37,201 nucleotides of DNA from NCBI GenBank assembly GCA_964440915.1, contig CAYTTV010000037.1:1-37201 (forward strand). Direction: 5' to 3'. Below are positions 7,354 to 16,283 of this stretch, piece by piece; position 1 is the stretch's first letter; each line of letters opens with the position of its first letter. Made by a program: the position numbers and the translations under genes. The DNA comes from CAMPJM01 sp964440915. GTDB lineage: Bacteria; Bacteroidota; Bacteroidia; Cytophagales; Cyclobacteriaceae. A model generated the notes under the pieces. It saw only the letters and a list, made by a program, of their open reading frames with translations, was not told the origin of the DNA and searched no databases.

Positions 7354-10116
7354 ATGGAGTACAATTTTCGCCAAGTAGAAAAAAAATGGCAGGCCTTCTG
7401 GGAGAAGAACAATACTTTCAAAGCCTCCCACGAAACTACAAAACCTAAATTTTATGCACTGGACATGTTTCCATACCCAAGTGGAGCGGGACTACACGTG
7501 GGCCATCCTTTAGGTTATATTGCTTCTGATATTGTGTCCCGATTCAAAAGGCTCTCAGGCTACAATGTACTTCATCCTATAGGATTTGATGCTTTTGGCT
7601 TGCCAGCAGAGCAATATGCCATCATTACGGGCCAGCATCCTGCCGTTACTACCAAAGAAAACATTGCCCAATACACTGAGCAGCTCAAAAATCTCGGCTT
7701 CTCTTTCGATTGGTCCAAAGAAGTAAGGACAAGCGATCCGGATTATTACAAGTGGACACAATGGATATTCAAACAGTTATTTAAGCACTACTACGATACA
7801 GATGCCAATAAGGCGATATCAATAAATGTCCTGATCGAAAAATTTGAGCAAGCGGGCAATTCAGGCGTTTCGGCCATCTGCGATGAAGACACACCAAAGT
7901 TCTCTGCTCAAGACTGGCAAAACATGAGCGAGAAAGAAAAGTCGGACATGTTATTAAAATACAGACTCACCTATTTGGCAGAAGCTGTGGTGAATTGGTG
8001 TCCTGCATTGGGCACGGTTCTGGCCAACGATGAGGTGAAGGATGGCGTTTCCGAAAGAGGTGGTCATCCTGTAGAACGTAAGAAGATGCGCCAATGGATG
8101 ATGCGCATCACGGCTTATGCTGAACGTCTGCTTCAGGGTCTTGAGACGATCGATTTTCCTGAGCCTATAAAGGACATGCAACGCAACTGGATTGGAAAAT
8201 CGGTGGGTGCTCAGTTGGATTTCAAAACAGAAAACAATGTTAAGATCACCGTTTTCACTACAAGAGTGGACACGCTGTTTGGCGTCACTTATTTAGCATT
8301 GGCCCCTGAAAGTGACCTAGTACCGTTGCTCACAACCTCAGATCAGGAAAAGGCAGTTCACGAATACGTGGAGAAGGCCAAAAACCGATCGGAAAGAGAA
8401 CGGATGAGCGATGTAAAAACGGTGTCTGGCGTGTTCACCGGCACATATGCCATTCACCCTTTCACCAATGAAAAGACCCCTATTTGGATAGCAGATTATG
8501 TATTGGCAGGATACGGAACTGGTGCTGTCATGGCTGTTCCAGCGCATGATTCAAGAGATTATGCTTTTGCCAAGCATTTCAACCTTCCCATTATCCAAGT
8601 GATAGATGGTGGAAATATTGAAGAAGAAGCTTATGAAGGCAAAGAAGGAACTATAATCAATTCTGACTTCATGAATGGCAAACCAGTACAGGAGGCCATG
8701 CAAATCTGTATAGATCGTCTTGAAGAAAAGGGAATCGGCACTGGAAAAACTACCTATAGAATTCGGGACGCAGTATTCAGCAGACAACGCTATTGGGGCG
8801 AGCCTGTACCTGTATATTTCAAAAACGACATTCCCCTCTTAGTGACAGATGAGGATCTGCCCGTCATTTTACCTGCAATAGACCAATACCTTCCCACAGA
8901 AACTGGTGAGCCTCCATTGGGCAGGGCAAAGGATTGGAAATACAAAGGAGAATATCCTTATGAATTGAATACCATGCCAGGCTGGGCGGGTTCAAGCTGG
9001 TATTTTTATCGCTATATGGACCCCACCAATAACGAGGCATTTGCTTCAAAAGATGCGCTTAACTACTGGCAGGATGTGGATCTTTACATTGGTGGTTCTG
9101 AACACGCCACCGGTCACCTTCTGTACAGCCGATTTTGGAATAAATTCCTTTTTGATATCGGAAGGGTGCCAAAAGATGAGCCTTTTAAGAAATTGATCAA
9201 CCAAGGCATGATCCAGGGCAGATCAAATTTTGTGTATAGAATTAATGGCACCAACCAATATGTCTCCTATAACCTAAGGAAAAATCATGACGTAACTGCC
9301 TTGCATGTGGATGTAAATATTGTTGAAAACGACATCTTGGACATAGAGGCATTCAAGAATTCTTATCCTGACCGTGCCGAAGCGACTTTTATTCTAGAAG
9401 ATGGGGTTTACATCTGCGGAAGCGAAATAGAGAAAATGTCTAAAAGCAAATACAATGTAGTCAACCCTGACGATATTGTGGCCAAGTTTGGAGCCGACAC
9501 ATTGCGCTTATATGAAATGTTTTTGGGACCATTAGAGCAATTTAAGCCGTGGAATACCAATGGCATAGATGGCGTGGCAAAATTCATAAGGAAATTCTGG
9601 CGCTTATTCCATAATGAAAATGGGGATTTTGTGGTAACAGACGAAAAAGCCAACACAGAAGAACTAAAGGCTATCCATAAGACCATTAAGAAGGTGAAAG
9701 AAGATATCGAAAGATTTGCTTTTAATACTTCTGTGAGTACGTTTATGATTTGCACCAACGAACTTTCTGCTTTGAAATGTCATAAACGAGAAGTGCTAGA
9801 GCCATTTATATTGGTGATCTCTCCTTATGCGCCTCATATTGCAGAAGAATTGTGGTCGAAACTGGGTCATCAAGAAAGCATCAGTCAAGCGCAATATCCT
9901 GAATACAATGAAGCATATTTGACGGAAGATGCCCATGAATATCCGATATCGATCAATGGAAAGGTGAGAGCAAAAATGAGTTTCTCCTTAGAAATGCCAA
10001 AAGCAGAAATGGAGAAAGCAGTGTTGGAGGCAGAGCAAATCCAAAAATGGCTTGAAGGAAAAGCCCCTAAGAAGGTAATTATTGTGCCTCAAAAAATCGT
10101 GAATATTGTGGTCTAG
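7354..10116 (+). CDS. leuS: Leucyl-tRNA synthetase
   Basis: 920 residues, the expected size for the Bacteroidota form. It charges tRNA-Leu in the cytoplasm. Class I motifs: YPSGAGLHVGHPLGY (HIGH motif as HVGH, about residue 45) and EKMSKSKYN. The editing domain shows TVFTTRVDTLFGVTYLALAPE and GYGTGAVMAVPAHDSRD, with the conserved Asp of the editing pocket. DVDLYIGGSEHATGHLLYSRFW and the anticodon-binding region follow. Two Bacteroidota-type insertions are present: one near residues 150-200 after KQLFKHYYDTDANKA, and another of about 70 residues just before KMSKS (GRSNFVYRINGTNQYVSYNL onward). The stop is followed 28 bases later by a strong hairpin terminator. Monocistronic. Confidence 0.98.
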   Translation: MEYNFRQVEKKWQAFWEKNNTFKASHETTKPKFYALDMFPYPSGAGLHVGHPLGYIASDIVSRFKRLSGYNVLHPIGFDAFGLPAEQYAIITGQHPAVTTKENIAQYTEQLKNLGFSFDWSKEVRTSDPDYYKWTQWIFKQLFKHYYDTDANKAISINVLIEKFEQAGNSGVSAICDEDTPKFSAQDWQNMSEKEKSDMLLKYRLTYLAEAVVNWCPALGTVLANDEVKDGVSERGGHPVERKKMRQWMMRITAYAERLLQGLETIDFPEPIKDMQRNWIGKSVGAQLDFKTENNVKITVFTTRVDTLFGVTYLALAPESDLVPLLTTSDQEKAVHEYVEKAKNRSERERMSDVKTVSGVFTGTYAIHPFTNEKTPIWIADYVLAGYGTGAVMAVPAHDSRDYAFAKHFNLPIIQVIDGGNIEEEAYEGKEGTIINSDFMNGKPVQEAMQICIDRLEEKGIGTGKTTYRIRDAVFSRQRYWGEPVPVYFKNDIPLLVTDEDLPVILPAIDQYLPTETGEPPLGRAKDWKYKGEYPYELNTMPGWAGSSWYFYRYMDPTNNEAFASKDALNYWQDVDLYIGGSEHATGHLLYSRFWNKFLFDIGRVPKDEPFKKLINQGMIQGRSNFVYRINGTNQYVSYNLRKNHDVTALHVDVNIVENDILDIEAFKNSYPDRAEATFILEDGVYICGSEIEKMSKSKYNVVNPDDIVAKFGADTLRLYEMFLGPLEQFKPWNTNGIDGVAKFIRKFWRLFHNENGDFVVTDEKANTEELKAIHKTIKKVKEDIERFAFNTSVSTFMICTNELSALKCHKREVLEPFILVISPYAPHIAEELWSKLGHQESISQAQYPEYNEAYLTEDAHEYPISINGKVRAKMSFSLEMPKAEMEKAVLEAEQIQKWLEGKAPKKVIIVPQKIVNIVV

Positions 10117-10144
10117 GCGAAGAATTATTGATGTTTATGGTGAT

Positions 10145-10183
10145 AAAAACAAATGCCGCAATGTGATTGCGGCATTTGTTTTT
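10145..10183. terminator. Bidirectional intrinsic terminator between leuS and the DUF4374 gene
   Basis: Perfect inverted repeat: aacaaatgccgcaat at 10148-10162 and its exact complement at 10166-10180, loop GTG, with three more A-T pairs outside, giving an 18-bp stem. A run of Ts follows on the plus strand (to 10186) and the As before it give a T run on the minus strand, so it can stop leuS (plus) and the convergent DUF4374 operon (minus). Confidence 0.93.
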
Positions 10184-10211
10184 TTTAGTCTAACGCTAAA
10201 TCAACCTACCT

Positions 10212-11546
10212 TTAGAAGATACCGATATAATGATTACCCGCTTCATTTATTAACGTGGCACCTTTGATAACCTCTTCTGTTTCGCTGTTGATTATGTAGA
10301 TATTGCCATTTTTACCAGTAGGTGTAACCGCAATATAAATCTCATCGCCGTCTACCACAAAACCTTGGTATTGACCGAAATCAAGATCTGCATCATAAGG
10401 TATCCCTTCCACTTTAACGGCTGTTTTGGCATTCAAATCCACGCGTGCCACATAGCCTTGATCTGAACCACCGTGGGTGTAAAGTATATAGGCAATTCCA
10501 CCCTTCACATATCTCCAGGCATCAATATATACATCGCTCACCCCTAATGCATCATCCAGACTAAATACATAGGAATTGTCGTATTCGTTGTTCTGTGTGA
10601 TTTTCAGGATATGGGAACCGTTAGGATCTCTTTGAGTAGCTTGGTATATATTACCATCATCAGCCAAAAAAGCGTTGAAGCTTCTGTAACCGCTGCAATC
10701 TCCATGACCAACAGTGGAAGTAATGAGGGTAGGATTTTCTAACGAAGGATAATCCACAACCAATGACTTGGTTCCCAATCTTTCAAAATCACTTTCTGTT
10801 TCGCCAGTTAAAGGATTATACTTGCGCATCCAAGTACCGATGATTAGCTTATTTCCTGCTTTATTCAATACCGGCGCATCCAATCGGAAAATGGCATGCC
10901 CTTGCAACTCTTCCTCTTCCGAAAGTGGAATTTCAAATTGCTCATAGTTGGCAATCTCTGAGTTAACCAAATCCAAAGCCAACACAGTGGCTGTTCCACG
11001 GTAATATTCGAAAGGCTCACCATCGTTCTCTTCACCAGCGTTATTCGCTTCAAGTGTGGTCATGTTAACAGCAATACCTGTTTTATCACCATCAAAAAGC
11101 TTGGCCCATCGTGGAGACGTTCCCGCATATTCTGAAATATTGGCAGAAACATCTGACTGAGCGAAGTTTTTTCCACCTTTTACTGTATATCTTGAAAACT
11201 CCCCCCCATTATCTCCAGTATAAGCAATATTAAAAAGTGTATTGCCATCCTCAGAAGATTGAAGGCGCGCAGTCCTATTAGACTTAACAGGATAACCATC
11301 GTCATATACAGCAATTGTCACTTCAGGATCTCTTGCGTCATCTTTGCTTACTGCATATACCATAGTACCTCCGCTGCCATCTCCAGCAGTTTCTTGCATA
11401 AGCGCCCCGGCTACTGTTATCCAACGTCCACCATTATCTTTAGGCTCCTCTTCAATAGGGGCTGTATCGTCATCACTGCACCCTGTTATGGTGAAAGCTC
11501 CTAGTAAAGCTCCACACATTAAAAAATTTAGGAATTGTTTTTTCAT
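10212..11546 (-). CDS. DUF4374-type surface lipoprotein, candidate XusB-like siderophore binder
   Basis: 444 residues. The signal peptide ends in a lipobox (TITGC, Cys23) followed directly by SDDD, which resembles the lipoprotein export signal that sends Bacteroidota lipoproteins to the cell surface. The body has repeated strand pairs (GNKLIIGTWM, DDGNIYQATQRDPNG, VKGGIAYILYTHGG, GDEIYIAVTPTGKNGNIYIIN), the look of a beta-propeller and of DUF4374. In Bacteroides thetaiotaomicron a DUF4374 lipoprotein, XusB, binds foreign siderophores and works with the TonB receptor XusA (from memory). Here the gene starts 15 bases after the stop of a TonB receptor gene on the same strand, the same pairing. 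No PepSY-type third gene (XusC) is visible. Function as a ferric-siderophore binder is inference from context. Confidence 0.82.
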   Translation of the reverse strand: MKKQFLNFLMCGALLGAFTITGCSDDDTAPIEEEPKDNGGRWITVAGALMQETAGDGSGGTMVYAVSKDDARDPEVTIAVYDDGYPVKSNRTARLQSSEDGNTLFNIAYTGDNGGEFSRYTVKGGKNFAQSDVSANISEYAGTSPRWAKLFDGDKTGIAVNMTTLEANNAGEENDGEPFEYYRGTATVLALDLVNSEIANYEQFEIPLSEEEELQGHAIFRLDAPVLNKAGNKLIIGTWMRKYNPLTGETESDFERLGTKSLVVDYPSLENPTLITSTVGHGDCSGYRSFNAFLADDGNIYQATQRDPNGSHILKITQNNEYDNSYVFSLDDALGVSDVYIDAWRYVKGGIAYILYTHGGSDQGYVARVDLNAKTAVKVEGIPYDADLDFGQYQGFVVDGDEIYIAVTPTGKNGNIYIINSETEEVIKGATLINEAGNHYIGIF

Positions 11547-11561
11547 ATTGATTATGATAGT

Positions 11562-13973
11562 TTAGAAATTATTAATTGTATAATTAATCTTCAGATAAAA
11601 AGCCCTGCCTGGTTTTTGAACACCATGATTGTCATATACTTGTCTATTGAAGATATTTTTGGCATCAGCACTCACCACAAACTGACGGTTAGGAAAAGTA
11701 TAGCTCACTCCAAGGTCATGGATATGCTGACGTGGCGTCATGTCTTCTTCAACCCTTCTCCAATCGATATGAAATGCCTCCACGAAACCAAAGTTGTAAT
11801 TTACGTTCACTATTGAGTTTTCCTGTATCAGGTTATGCAAATCATATTGGGCCGCAGCATTGATTGTGAAAAATGGTTCATTAGGCAACTGTTGATTATA
11901 GTACCTGAACTGCGATCCATTGGCATCATATTTTTCATTAAAAACCGAATTGAATTTTGAAACAGACAGCATCACATTTAAGTCATTAGCAAATGTGTAA
12001 TTCAATTCTGCTTCGTATCCAATCGCTTTCGTTTTATTCAGATTCTCAAATGGATCAGTCTGTATGGCATCATTTCTACCCGTATTTATTCTGCGAGCGA
12101 TTTTATCTTTAGTGTCGCGAAGGAATCCTGATACGTAGATATTGACTCTATGATCTCCCCTTTTATAATCACCTCCTCTGAAACCTAGATTGAGATTGTT
12201 GCTAATTTCTGGTCTAAGGGCAAAATTTTCTACGATGTTTTCCGCAGCGTTGCCAAATATCTCTCCTTCTACGGGCATTCGAACAGCCTTTTCGGCAGAG
12301 GCAAGTAGTGTTAATCGCTTGTTTAAGGCAAAAGACAGTGCCACCCCATAACCTGTAGCGCTTTTATCGCTATTCGCTCTTTCTTCTACACGTACCGTCT
12401 CATCGCCCACTACCAGCAAAGTAGGATCTACTCTTTCGATTTGCTGCTGATAGTATTTTCCAAAAACATTTGCCTTTAACCGGTCATCAAAAGCGTTGAT
12501 CTCATATGCCAATGCGGATGTATGCTTTTGGAGATCGCGCGTATCTATAAATTCTCTCTCCACCTTTGAGCGTCTTTTGTCCTGCTCTTTTCTGTCTATG
12601 GTATAGAACATGTGACTAAGCACAATTCTATGATTGCTGTTGATGTCATAGTTGAACCCTGCTCGAAATGTAGTCACATTTCTATCGATATAATTTAAGG
12701 TAGGCGCTCCTTGTTGTGCCCCTCTAGTCGTTAATGAGGGGGTTCCTTTCAATCCTATGCTTTTCTCTCCATACCAGTTATAATTCCACCTTACTGTATC
12801 ATTGATCAGCTCGCTCCTTTGACTATACATGCCGTTGAAAGTAAACTCTAAGCCTTTAGTAATGAAATCAGTTTTGCGATAGTTGAGGCTCAATACATGT
12901 GCCTGAGACTCCGTATGTCTTCCTTTGTAGGGGATGGTCATATAACGGCCATGCTGCACCTCGTTATAATCATCAGAACCATTGTATCCTATAAGAAATT
13001 GATCGGCCCACTTCACATCGGTAAACCCTAATTCAACACGCCCCCCTATGGACTCATAGGCATCATTAAACCGCCTCGCCTTTATATATTCATATTGACC
13101 ATTGGGTTTTATATTTCTCGCAAACTTTCCCCATATCTCATAATCATTGTCGGAGTAGTTATAAAACCCTGAAGCCCGCACCGTGAAACCTGACTTGCTA
13201 CGAAAAGATCCACTGAAGTTGGACTGAGAAGTATTGAATGAGCCATAGGAAGTAGACACCGTAAAACTATTGCCCATTCCCTCCTTCAAGACGACATTGA
13301 TGGCTCCTCCTAATGCATCGTCTGTCAAGTGAGCAGGAATAACGCCCTTGTAAACCTCGATCCGTTCGATTAAAGCTGGAGGAATACTGTTTAAACTAAA
13401 GGAAGACCCATAGGTAGAAGCAGGAATTCCATCAATAAAGATACGCACCGAGTTGCCTGACATCCCATTGAGGTTATAGTCCACTGCGGCACCCATACCA
13501 CCATTTTGGCGCACTCTTACACCTACAGCCCTATTGAGCAGGTCGTTCGTTTGAAGTGACTGTAAGGATGCTTGTTTCGTCTCAACTATATTCACCGCAA
13601 AACCCGTCTCTTCTATTTGTCTTTTTACAGACTTGCCTTCTACTAATACTTCATCCATCACATCTGCTTCTGCCATTTTTAGCTGAAACGAATGATTGAC
13701 AACACTGCTATTGATAAGGATGGCATGAATGGCCGGTTGTATTTCGATACTACTGACCTCTAATTGATAGGACCCATAAGGAACTTCTGTTATTTCAAAT
13801 TTTCCTTTTTCATCCGAAAGCGCATGCTTTTTTAAGGATTGGATAAGAACAGTCGCATAGGTGACAGGAGAACCATCTTCAAAAGTTAAGGTGCCTGAAA
13901 TTTTTCCGCTTTGTGCAAAACCAGTAGCAGTCAAGAATAAAGCAAAAACTATCAGAACAATACACTTCTTCAT
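11562..13973 (-). CDS. TonB-dependent outer-membrane receptor, candidate XusA-like
   Basis: 803 residues. Order of parts: signal peptide (MKKCIVLIVFALFLTATGFA, cut before QSG), a carboxypeptidase-regulatory-like beta domain at about 24-112 (KISGTLTFEDGSPVTYATVLI, GSYQLEVSS), a plug at about 125-230 (DEVLVEGK as a TonB-box-like stretch, LLNRAVGVRVRQNGGMG, VRIFIDGIP, IERIEVYKGVIPAHLTDDALGGAINVVLK) and a 22-strand-type barrel to the C-terminus (AFYLKINYTINNF, ending in the usual aromatic residue). It would take up a large ligand across the outer membrane using ExbBD/TonB energy. Paired with the DUF4374 lipoprotein downstream. There is no SusD partner, which argues against a glycan role and for iron or another cofactor. 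Confidence 0.93.
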   Translation of the reverse strand: MKKCIVLIVFALFLTATGFAQSGKISGTLTFEDGSPVTYATVLIQSLKKHALSDEKGKFEITEVPYGSYQLEVSSIEIQPAIHAILINSSVVNHSFQLKMAEADVMDEVLVEGKSVKRQIEETGFAVNIVETKQASLQSLQTNDLLNRAVGVRVRQNGGMGAAVDYNLNGMSGNSVRIFIDGIPASTYGSSFSLNSIPPALIERIEVYKGVIPAHLTDDALGGAINVVLKEGMGNSFTVSTSYGSFNTSQSNFSGSFRSKSGFTVRASGFYNYSDNDYEIWGKFARNIKPNGQYEYIKARRFNDAYESIGGRVELGFTDVKWADQFLIGYNGSDDYNEVQHGRYMTIPYKGRHTESQAHVLSLNYRKTDFITKGLEFTFNGMYSQRSELINDTVRWNYNWYGEKSIGLKGTPSLTTRGAQQGAPTLNYIDRNVTTFRAGFNYDINSNHRIVLSHMFYTIDRKEQDKRRSKVEREFIDTRDLQKHTSALAYEINAFDDRLKANVFGKYYQQQIERVDPTLLVVGDETVRVEERANSDKSATGYGVALSFALNKRLTLLASAEKAVRMPVEGEIFGNAAENIVENFALRPEISNNLNLGFRGGDYKRGDHRVNIYVSGFLRDTKDKIARRINTGRNDAIQTDPFENLNKTKAIGYEAELNYTFANDLNVMLSVSKFNSVFNEKYDANGSQFRYYNQQLPNEPFFTINAAAQYDLHNLIQENSIVNVNYNFGFVEAFHIDWRRVEEDMTPRQHIHDLGVSYTFPNRQFVVSADAKNIFNRQVYDNHGVQKPGRAFYLKINYTINNF

Positions 13974-14274
13974 ACCAGCATTATATATATCGAAGTGCGA
14001 ATATATCGACTATTTATAATTAGTCTAAATAAAACAAGGCCAAAAATCGCAGAATACCTAGGAGTAGTGATTAAGCCCTGCTGGATATATAGTCTCTTTC
14101 AGAAATTAGCCGAAAGTCGTACTATGCATTGAGCATTGCTCTGAAGTAAAAAAAATAGATGAGGATGGAAATATTGTAATAAGGGGAGGATATCAGCTTG
14201 CGGATAAGTTTTTAAGTGGTCGATTTATCAAGCAACATACAGTCATGGCTCTTTCTTCTGATGAAATCCATGCG
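13974..14274. other. Intergenic region upstream of the TonB receptor gene
   Basis: About 300 bases. It holds the candidate operator near 13984-14031 and, on the plus strand, a coding-like frame from 14110 toward 14275 without a start codon context (see findings). No complete gene or RNA is evident. Confidence 0.4.
13984..14031 (-). promoter_or_regulatory. Candidate operator/promoter region of the TonB-receptor operon
   Basis: Just upstream of the receptor ATG lie two direct copies of atatatcg (13985-13992 and 14001-14008, 16 bases apart start to start) and an inverted repeat tattta/taaata (14011-14016 and 14026-14031). These could be binding sites for an iron-responsive or other repressor. 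No known Fur-box consensus is matched convincingly, and the DNA is AT-rich, so repeats arise easily. Confidence 0.3.
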
Positions 14275-14733
14275 CTAAATGCTCCTATAATCTATCGGAT
14301 TAAGATTTCCCTCTTTATCTCTAATGTTGGTCTCCGCTCCTATCACAATATCAGTATTTTGTGCAGATACGCAGCGCCAGTGCCCTTCATGCTTTCGTGC
14401 CACAAAAAGAAAGAGATTTTGCCGTATTCCTGTGAAGTTGCCTTTAAGTGTCTGGCCTGTAAGTCTCATACGCGCATGTATCACGGCAATATCTTCCGAG
14501 AGCATTTTTACTTTTACCTTGCCTAACCTTAGCATTGAATGATTAAAAATCACTTTCAGCCCATAATCATGTGCCTTTCTGATGTCTTCCTGATGTTCCC
14601 ACCATATTCCTACCACATTGATAAAATCAGCCTTCTCCTCAAAAAGATGTGCAATGCCTTCTGCGTTTCGCGCATTCCAGGCTTCTACAAATAACTTCGG
14701 TATTTCATCGGGGGCTAATGCTACCTCCATCAT
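14275..14733 (-). CDS. NTF2-fold SgcJ/EcaC-type (DUF4440/SnoaL-like) protein
   Basis: 152 residues, or 151 if the second ATG is used (the gene opens ATGATG). The pattern matches the SgcJ/EcaC family of the NTF2 fold: PKLFVEAWNARNAEGIAHLFEEKADFINVVGIWWEHQEDIRKAH at the N-terminus, then strands VKVKMLSEDIAVIHARMRLTG and LFLFVARKHEGHWRCVSAQNTD. Members form a cone-shaped pocket; named oxidoreductases, their actual activity is mostly unknown. No signal peptide, so cytoplasmic. It stands alone on the minus strand, 65 bases from the next upstream lipoprotein stop. Confidence 0.8.
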   Translation of the reverse strand: MMEVALAPDEIPKLFVEAWNARNAEGIAHLFEEKADFINVVGIWWEHQEDIRKAHDYGLKVIFNHSMLRLGKVKVKMLSEDIAVIHARMRLTGQTLKGNFTGIRQNLFLFVARKHEGHWRCVSAQNTDIVIGAETNIRDKEGNLNPIDYRSI

Positions 14734-14798
14734 ATTAGGTTAGTGGCTGTGGAATTGATATCGTAAAACTGGAAAAGGCCTGAAAGGTTTCATTACTA

Positions 14799-15404
14799 TC
14801 AATCAACCTCTTCTTCCTCCTGATCATCAGCATTTCCAGCTCGCTTTTCTTCTTTTGCTTGCGCCCGAGCTTCTCTACGGGCTTGTCTCCTTTCCTTTCT
14901 TGTCATGTTTTCCATCGCCTCTTCTGTGGTAGCTTCAGATGCTTCAGAATCTTCTTCAGGATCGGGGGGCTCAGGAAAATACAGGTATTGACCAAAAAGC
15001 CTCATGTATGTTTCTTGCTCTACATTGTAACGATTCCTTACTTTTGAGCGAACACTCATCAAAGAATCCACATTTAGGATTTCTCCATCAGGAGTATTAT
15101 CCATAGCCAACAACAAGGAATCTCTATAAGTGTCCTTAGGGGGATAAATTCTTTCCATCGCCACCATCCGCATCTGGTTGCTCCTTTTCTTCTTATTGGT
15201 TTTCTCTACGATCCCATATTTATTCTTGCTGGAATAGGGTTCAATAACAGGAAGTGAATCGTGTGTAAAATAGGCAAACAGCCTATTCCTCGTGGAATCG
15301 TTATAGATAAAGGCACTCTGAAAGGCAGGACATATCATTTTGCTCTGGCAGGCGCTCAGACAAGACATGAATATTAGGAAGCAAATTACTAAAAAGTATC
15401 TCAT
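14799..15404 (-). CDS. Lipoprotein of unknown function with charged C-terminal tail
   Basis: 201 residues. Signal peptide MRYFLVICFLIFMSC with a lipobox LSAC at 16-19; an alternative cysteine at 15 is less likely. The start of the mature part (MICPAFQSAFIYNDSTRNRLFAYF) looks like a conserved domain core. After a basic segment (KTNKKKRSNQM) there is a Met/Arg/Tyr-rich middle (YNVEQETYMRLFGQYLY) and then a tail rich in Glu, Asp, Arg and Ala of about 50 residues, likely disordered or a single helix (RKERRQARREARAQAKEEKR). I do not know a function. Conservation of such lipoproteins in Cytophagales is my impression, not shown here. Confidence 0.75.
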   Translation of the reverse strand: MRYFLVICFLIFMSCLSACQSKMICPAFQSAFIYNDSTRNRLFAYFTHDSLPVIEPYSSKNKYGIVEKTNKKKRSNQMRMVAMERIYPPKDTYRDSLLLAMDNTPDGEILNVDSLMSVRSKVRNRYNVEQETYMRLFGQYLYFPEPPDPEEDSEASEATTEEAMENMTRKERRQARREARAQAKEEKRAGNADDQEEEEVD

Positions 15405-15631
15405 TTACACATAAGCGAACAAGTGTCAGCCGTGTAATTAACGATATCTCAGTTAAATAAGTACAGCGCCTTCTCCTATAAAACTCAGGATGCAATAAGT
15501 ACAATTATTTCTTTCGATACACCCATTAACACTGGTCAAAAGTATGACCTTCTGCCCATAATTTAAAACAGATTGCCCCTCATAACTTACATGTATGATA
15601 GAAGTGAATTTCTCTAAATCAAAAAGATAAG

Positions 15632-15979
15632 CTACAAAAGCTGCTGACTGATCTTTTTGGGCATCTTTTCAATAACAAGGTGGTATGAATCATCGATCCA
15701 TTGCTGTAGCAGGCGGTCAGGAATAGCACCATCCATAAAGATAGTATTCCAATGCTTCTTATTCATGTGGTAGCCAGGCTGAACGGAAGGATATTGTTCC
15801 CTAAGCAGGATGGCTTGCTCAGGATCACATTTCAGGTTGATACTTTCAAATAGGGTAATATCAGCCAAGGCGAAAATTTTATCGGCAACCTTAAAGACTA
15901 AAGTGTCATCCCCGAAAGGAAGGCTTTCGGAAGTCATCTTCTTGCTTAAGCAATAGCTCCTAAAAGATTCGATATCCAT
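15632..15979 (-). CDS. MmcQ/YjbR family protein
   Basis: 115 residues, normal for the family. Recognised by ESLPFGDDTLVFKVADKIFALADI, NLKCDPEQAILLREQYPSVQPGYHMNKKHWNTI and the closing helix RLLQQWIDDSYHLV. YjbR has a CyaY-like double-wing fold and is often labelled a DNA-binding protein, but the physiological role is not established. The ATG lies 11 bases after the stop of the small DUF6728-like gene, so the two are probably one operon with ispG upstream. Confidence 0.88.
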   Translation of the reverse strand: MDIESFRSYCLSKKMTSESLPFGDDTLVFKVADKIFALADITLFESINLKCDPEQAILLREQYPSVQPGYHMNKKHWNTIFMDGAIPDRLLQQWIDDSYHLVIEKMPKKISQQLL

Positions 15980-15990
15980 TGAAAAATGTG

Positions 15991-16209
15991 TTAAAACAAG
16001 TGCTTTATGACCATGTAAATGATCCCTAAGAGAAATATAAGGATGGACAATTTATTGACGCCATGCATGGCCCTTATACTAAAATTCGTGGGCCTAGTAG
16101 GATCTTTCTTTCGAAAGAAATAGCCTGCGACTTCGCCTAGCTTAAAATAATCTTTCCAACTATTTTCTGCCTTCCCTGCTGGCTCGATTGAGTGAGTTTT
16201 ATTTTCCAT
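15991..16209 (-). CDS. Small single-pass membrane protein, DUF6728-like
   Basis: 72 residues from the ATG at 16209; an in-frame ATG at 16224 would add MKLLK. The conserved part is WKDYFKLGEVAGYFFRKKDP, then RPTNFSIRAMHGVNKLSILIFLLGIIYMVIKHLF: a cytoplasmic helix with an FFRKKD motif and one C-terminal membrane helix. I recognise it as the Bacteroidota-specific DUF6728 type with moderate confidence; no function is known. Located between ispG (74 bases upstream) and the MmcQ gene (11 bases downstream). Confidence 0.75.
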   Translation of the reverse strand: MENKTHSIEPAGKAENSWKDYFKLGEVAGYFFRKKDPTRPTNFSIRAMHGVNKLSILIFLLGIIYMVIKHLF

Positions 16210-16283
16210 TTTTAGCAATTTCAACTGTACTTTATCTTAACCGGTATTTTAACGAATCGTTATTTTTCCTCACATAAGCATTG

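Noticed and set aside
10865..11053. Frames antisense to or overlapping the DUF4374 and other long genes
   Set aside because: They are shadows of strongly supported genes in other frames and show no independent protein features.
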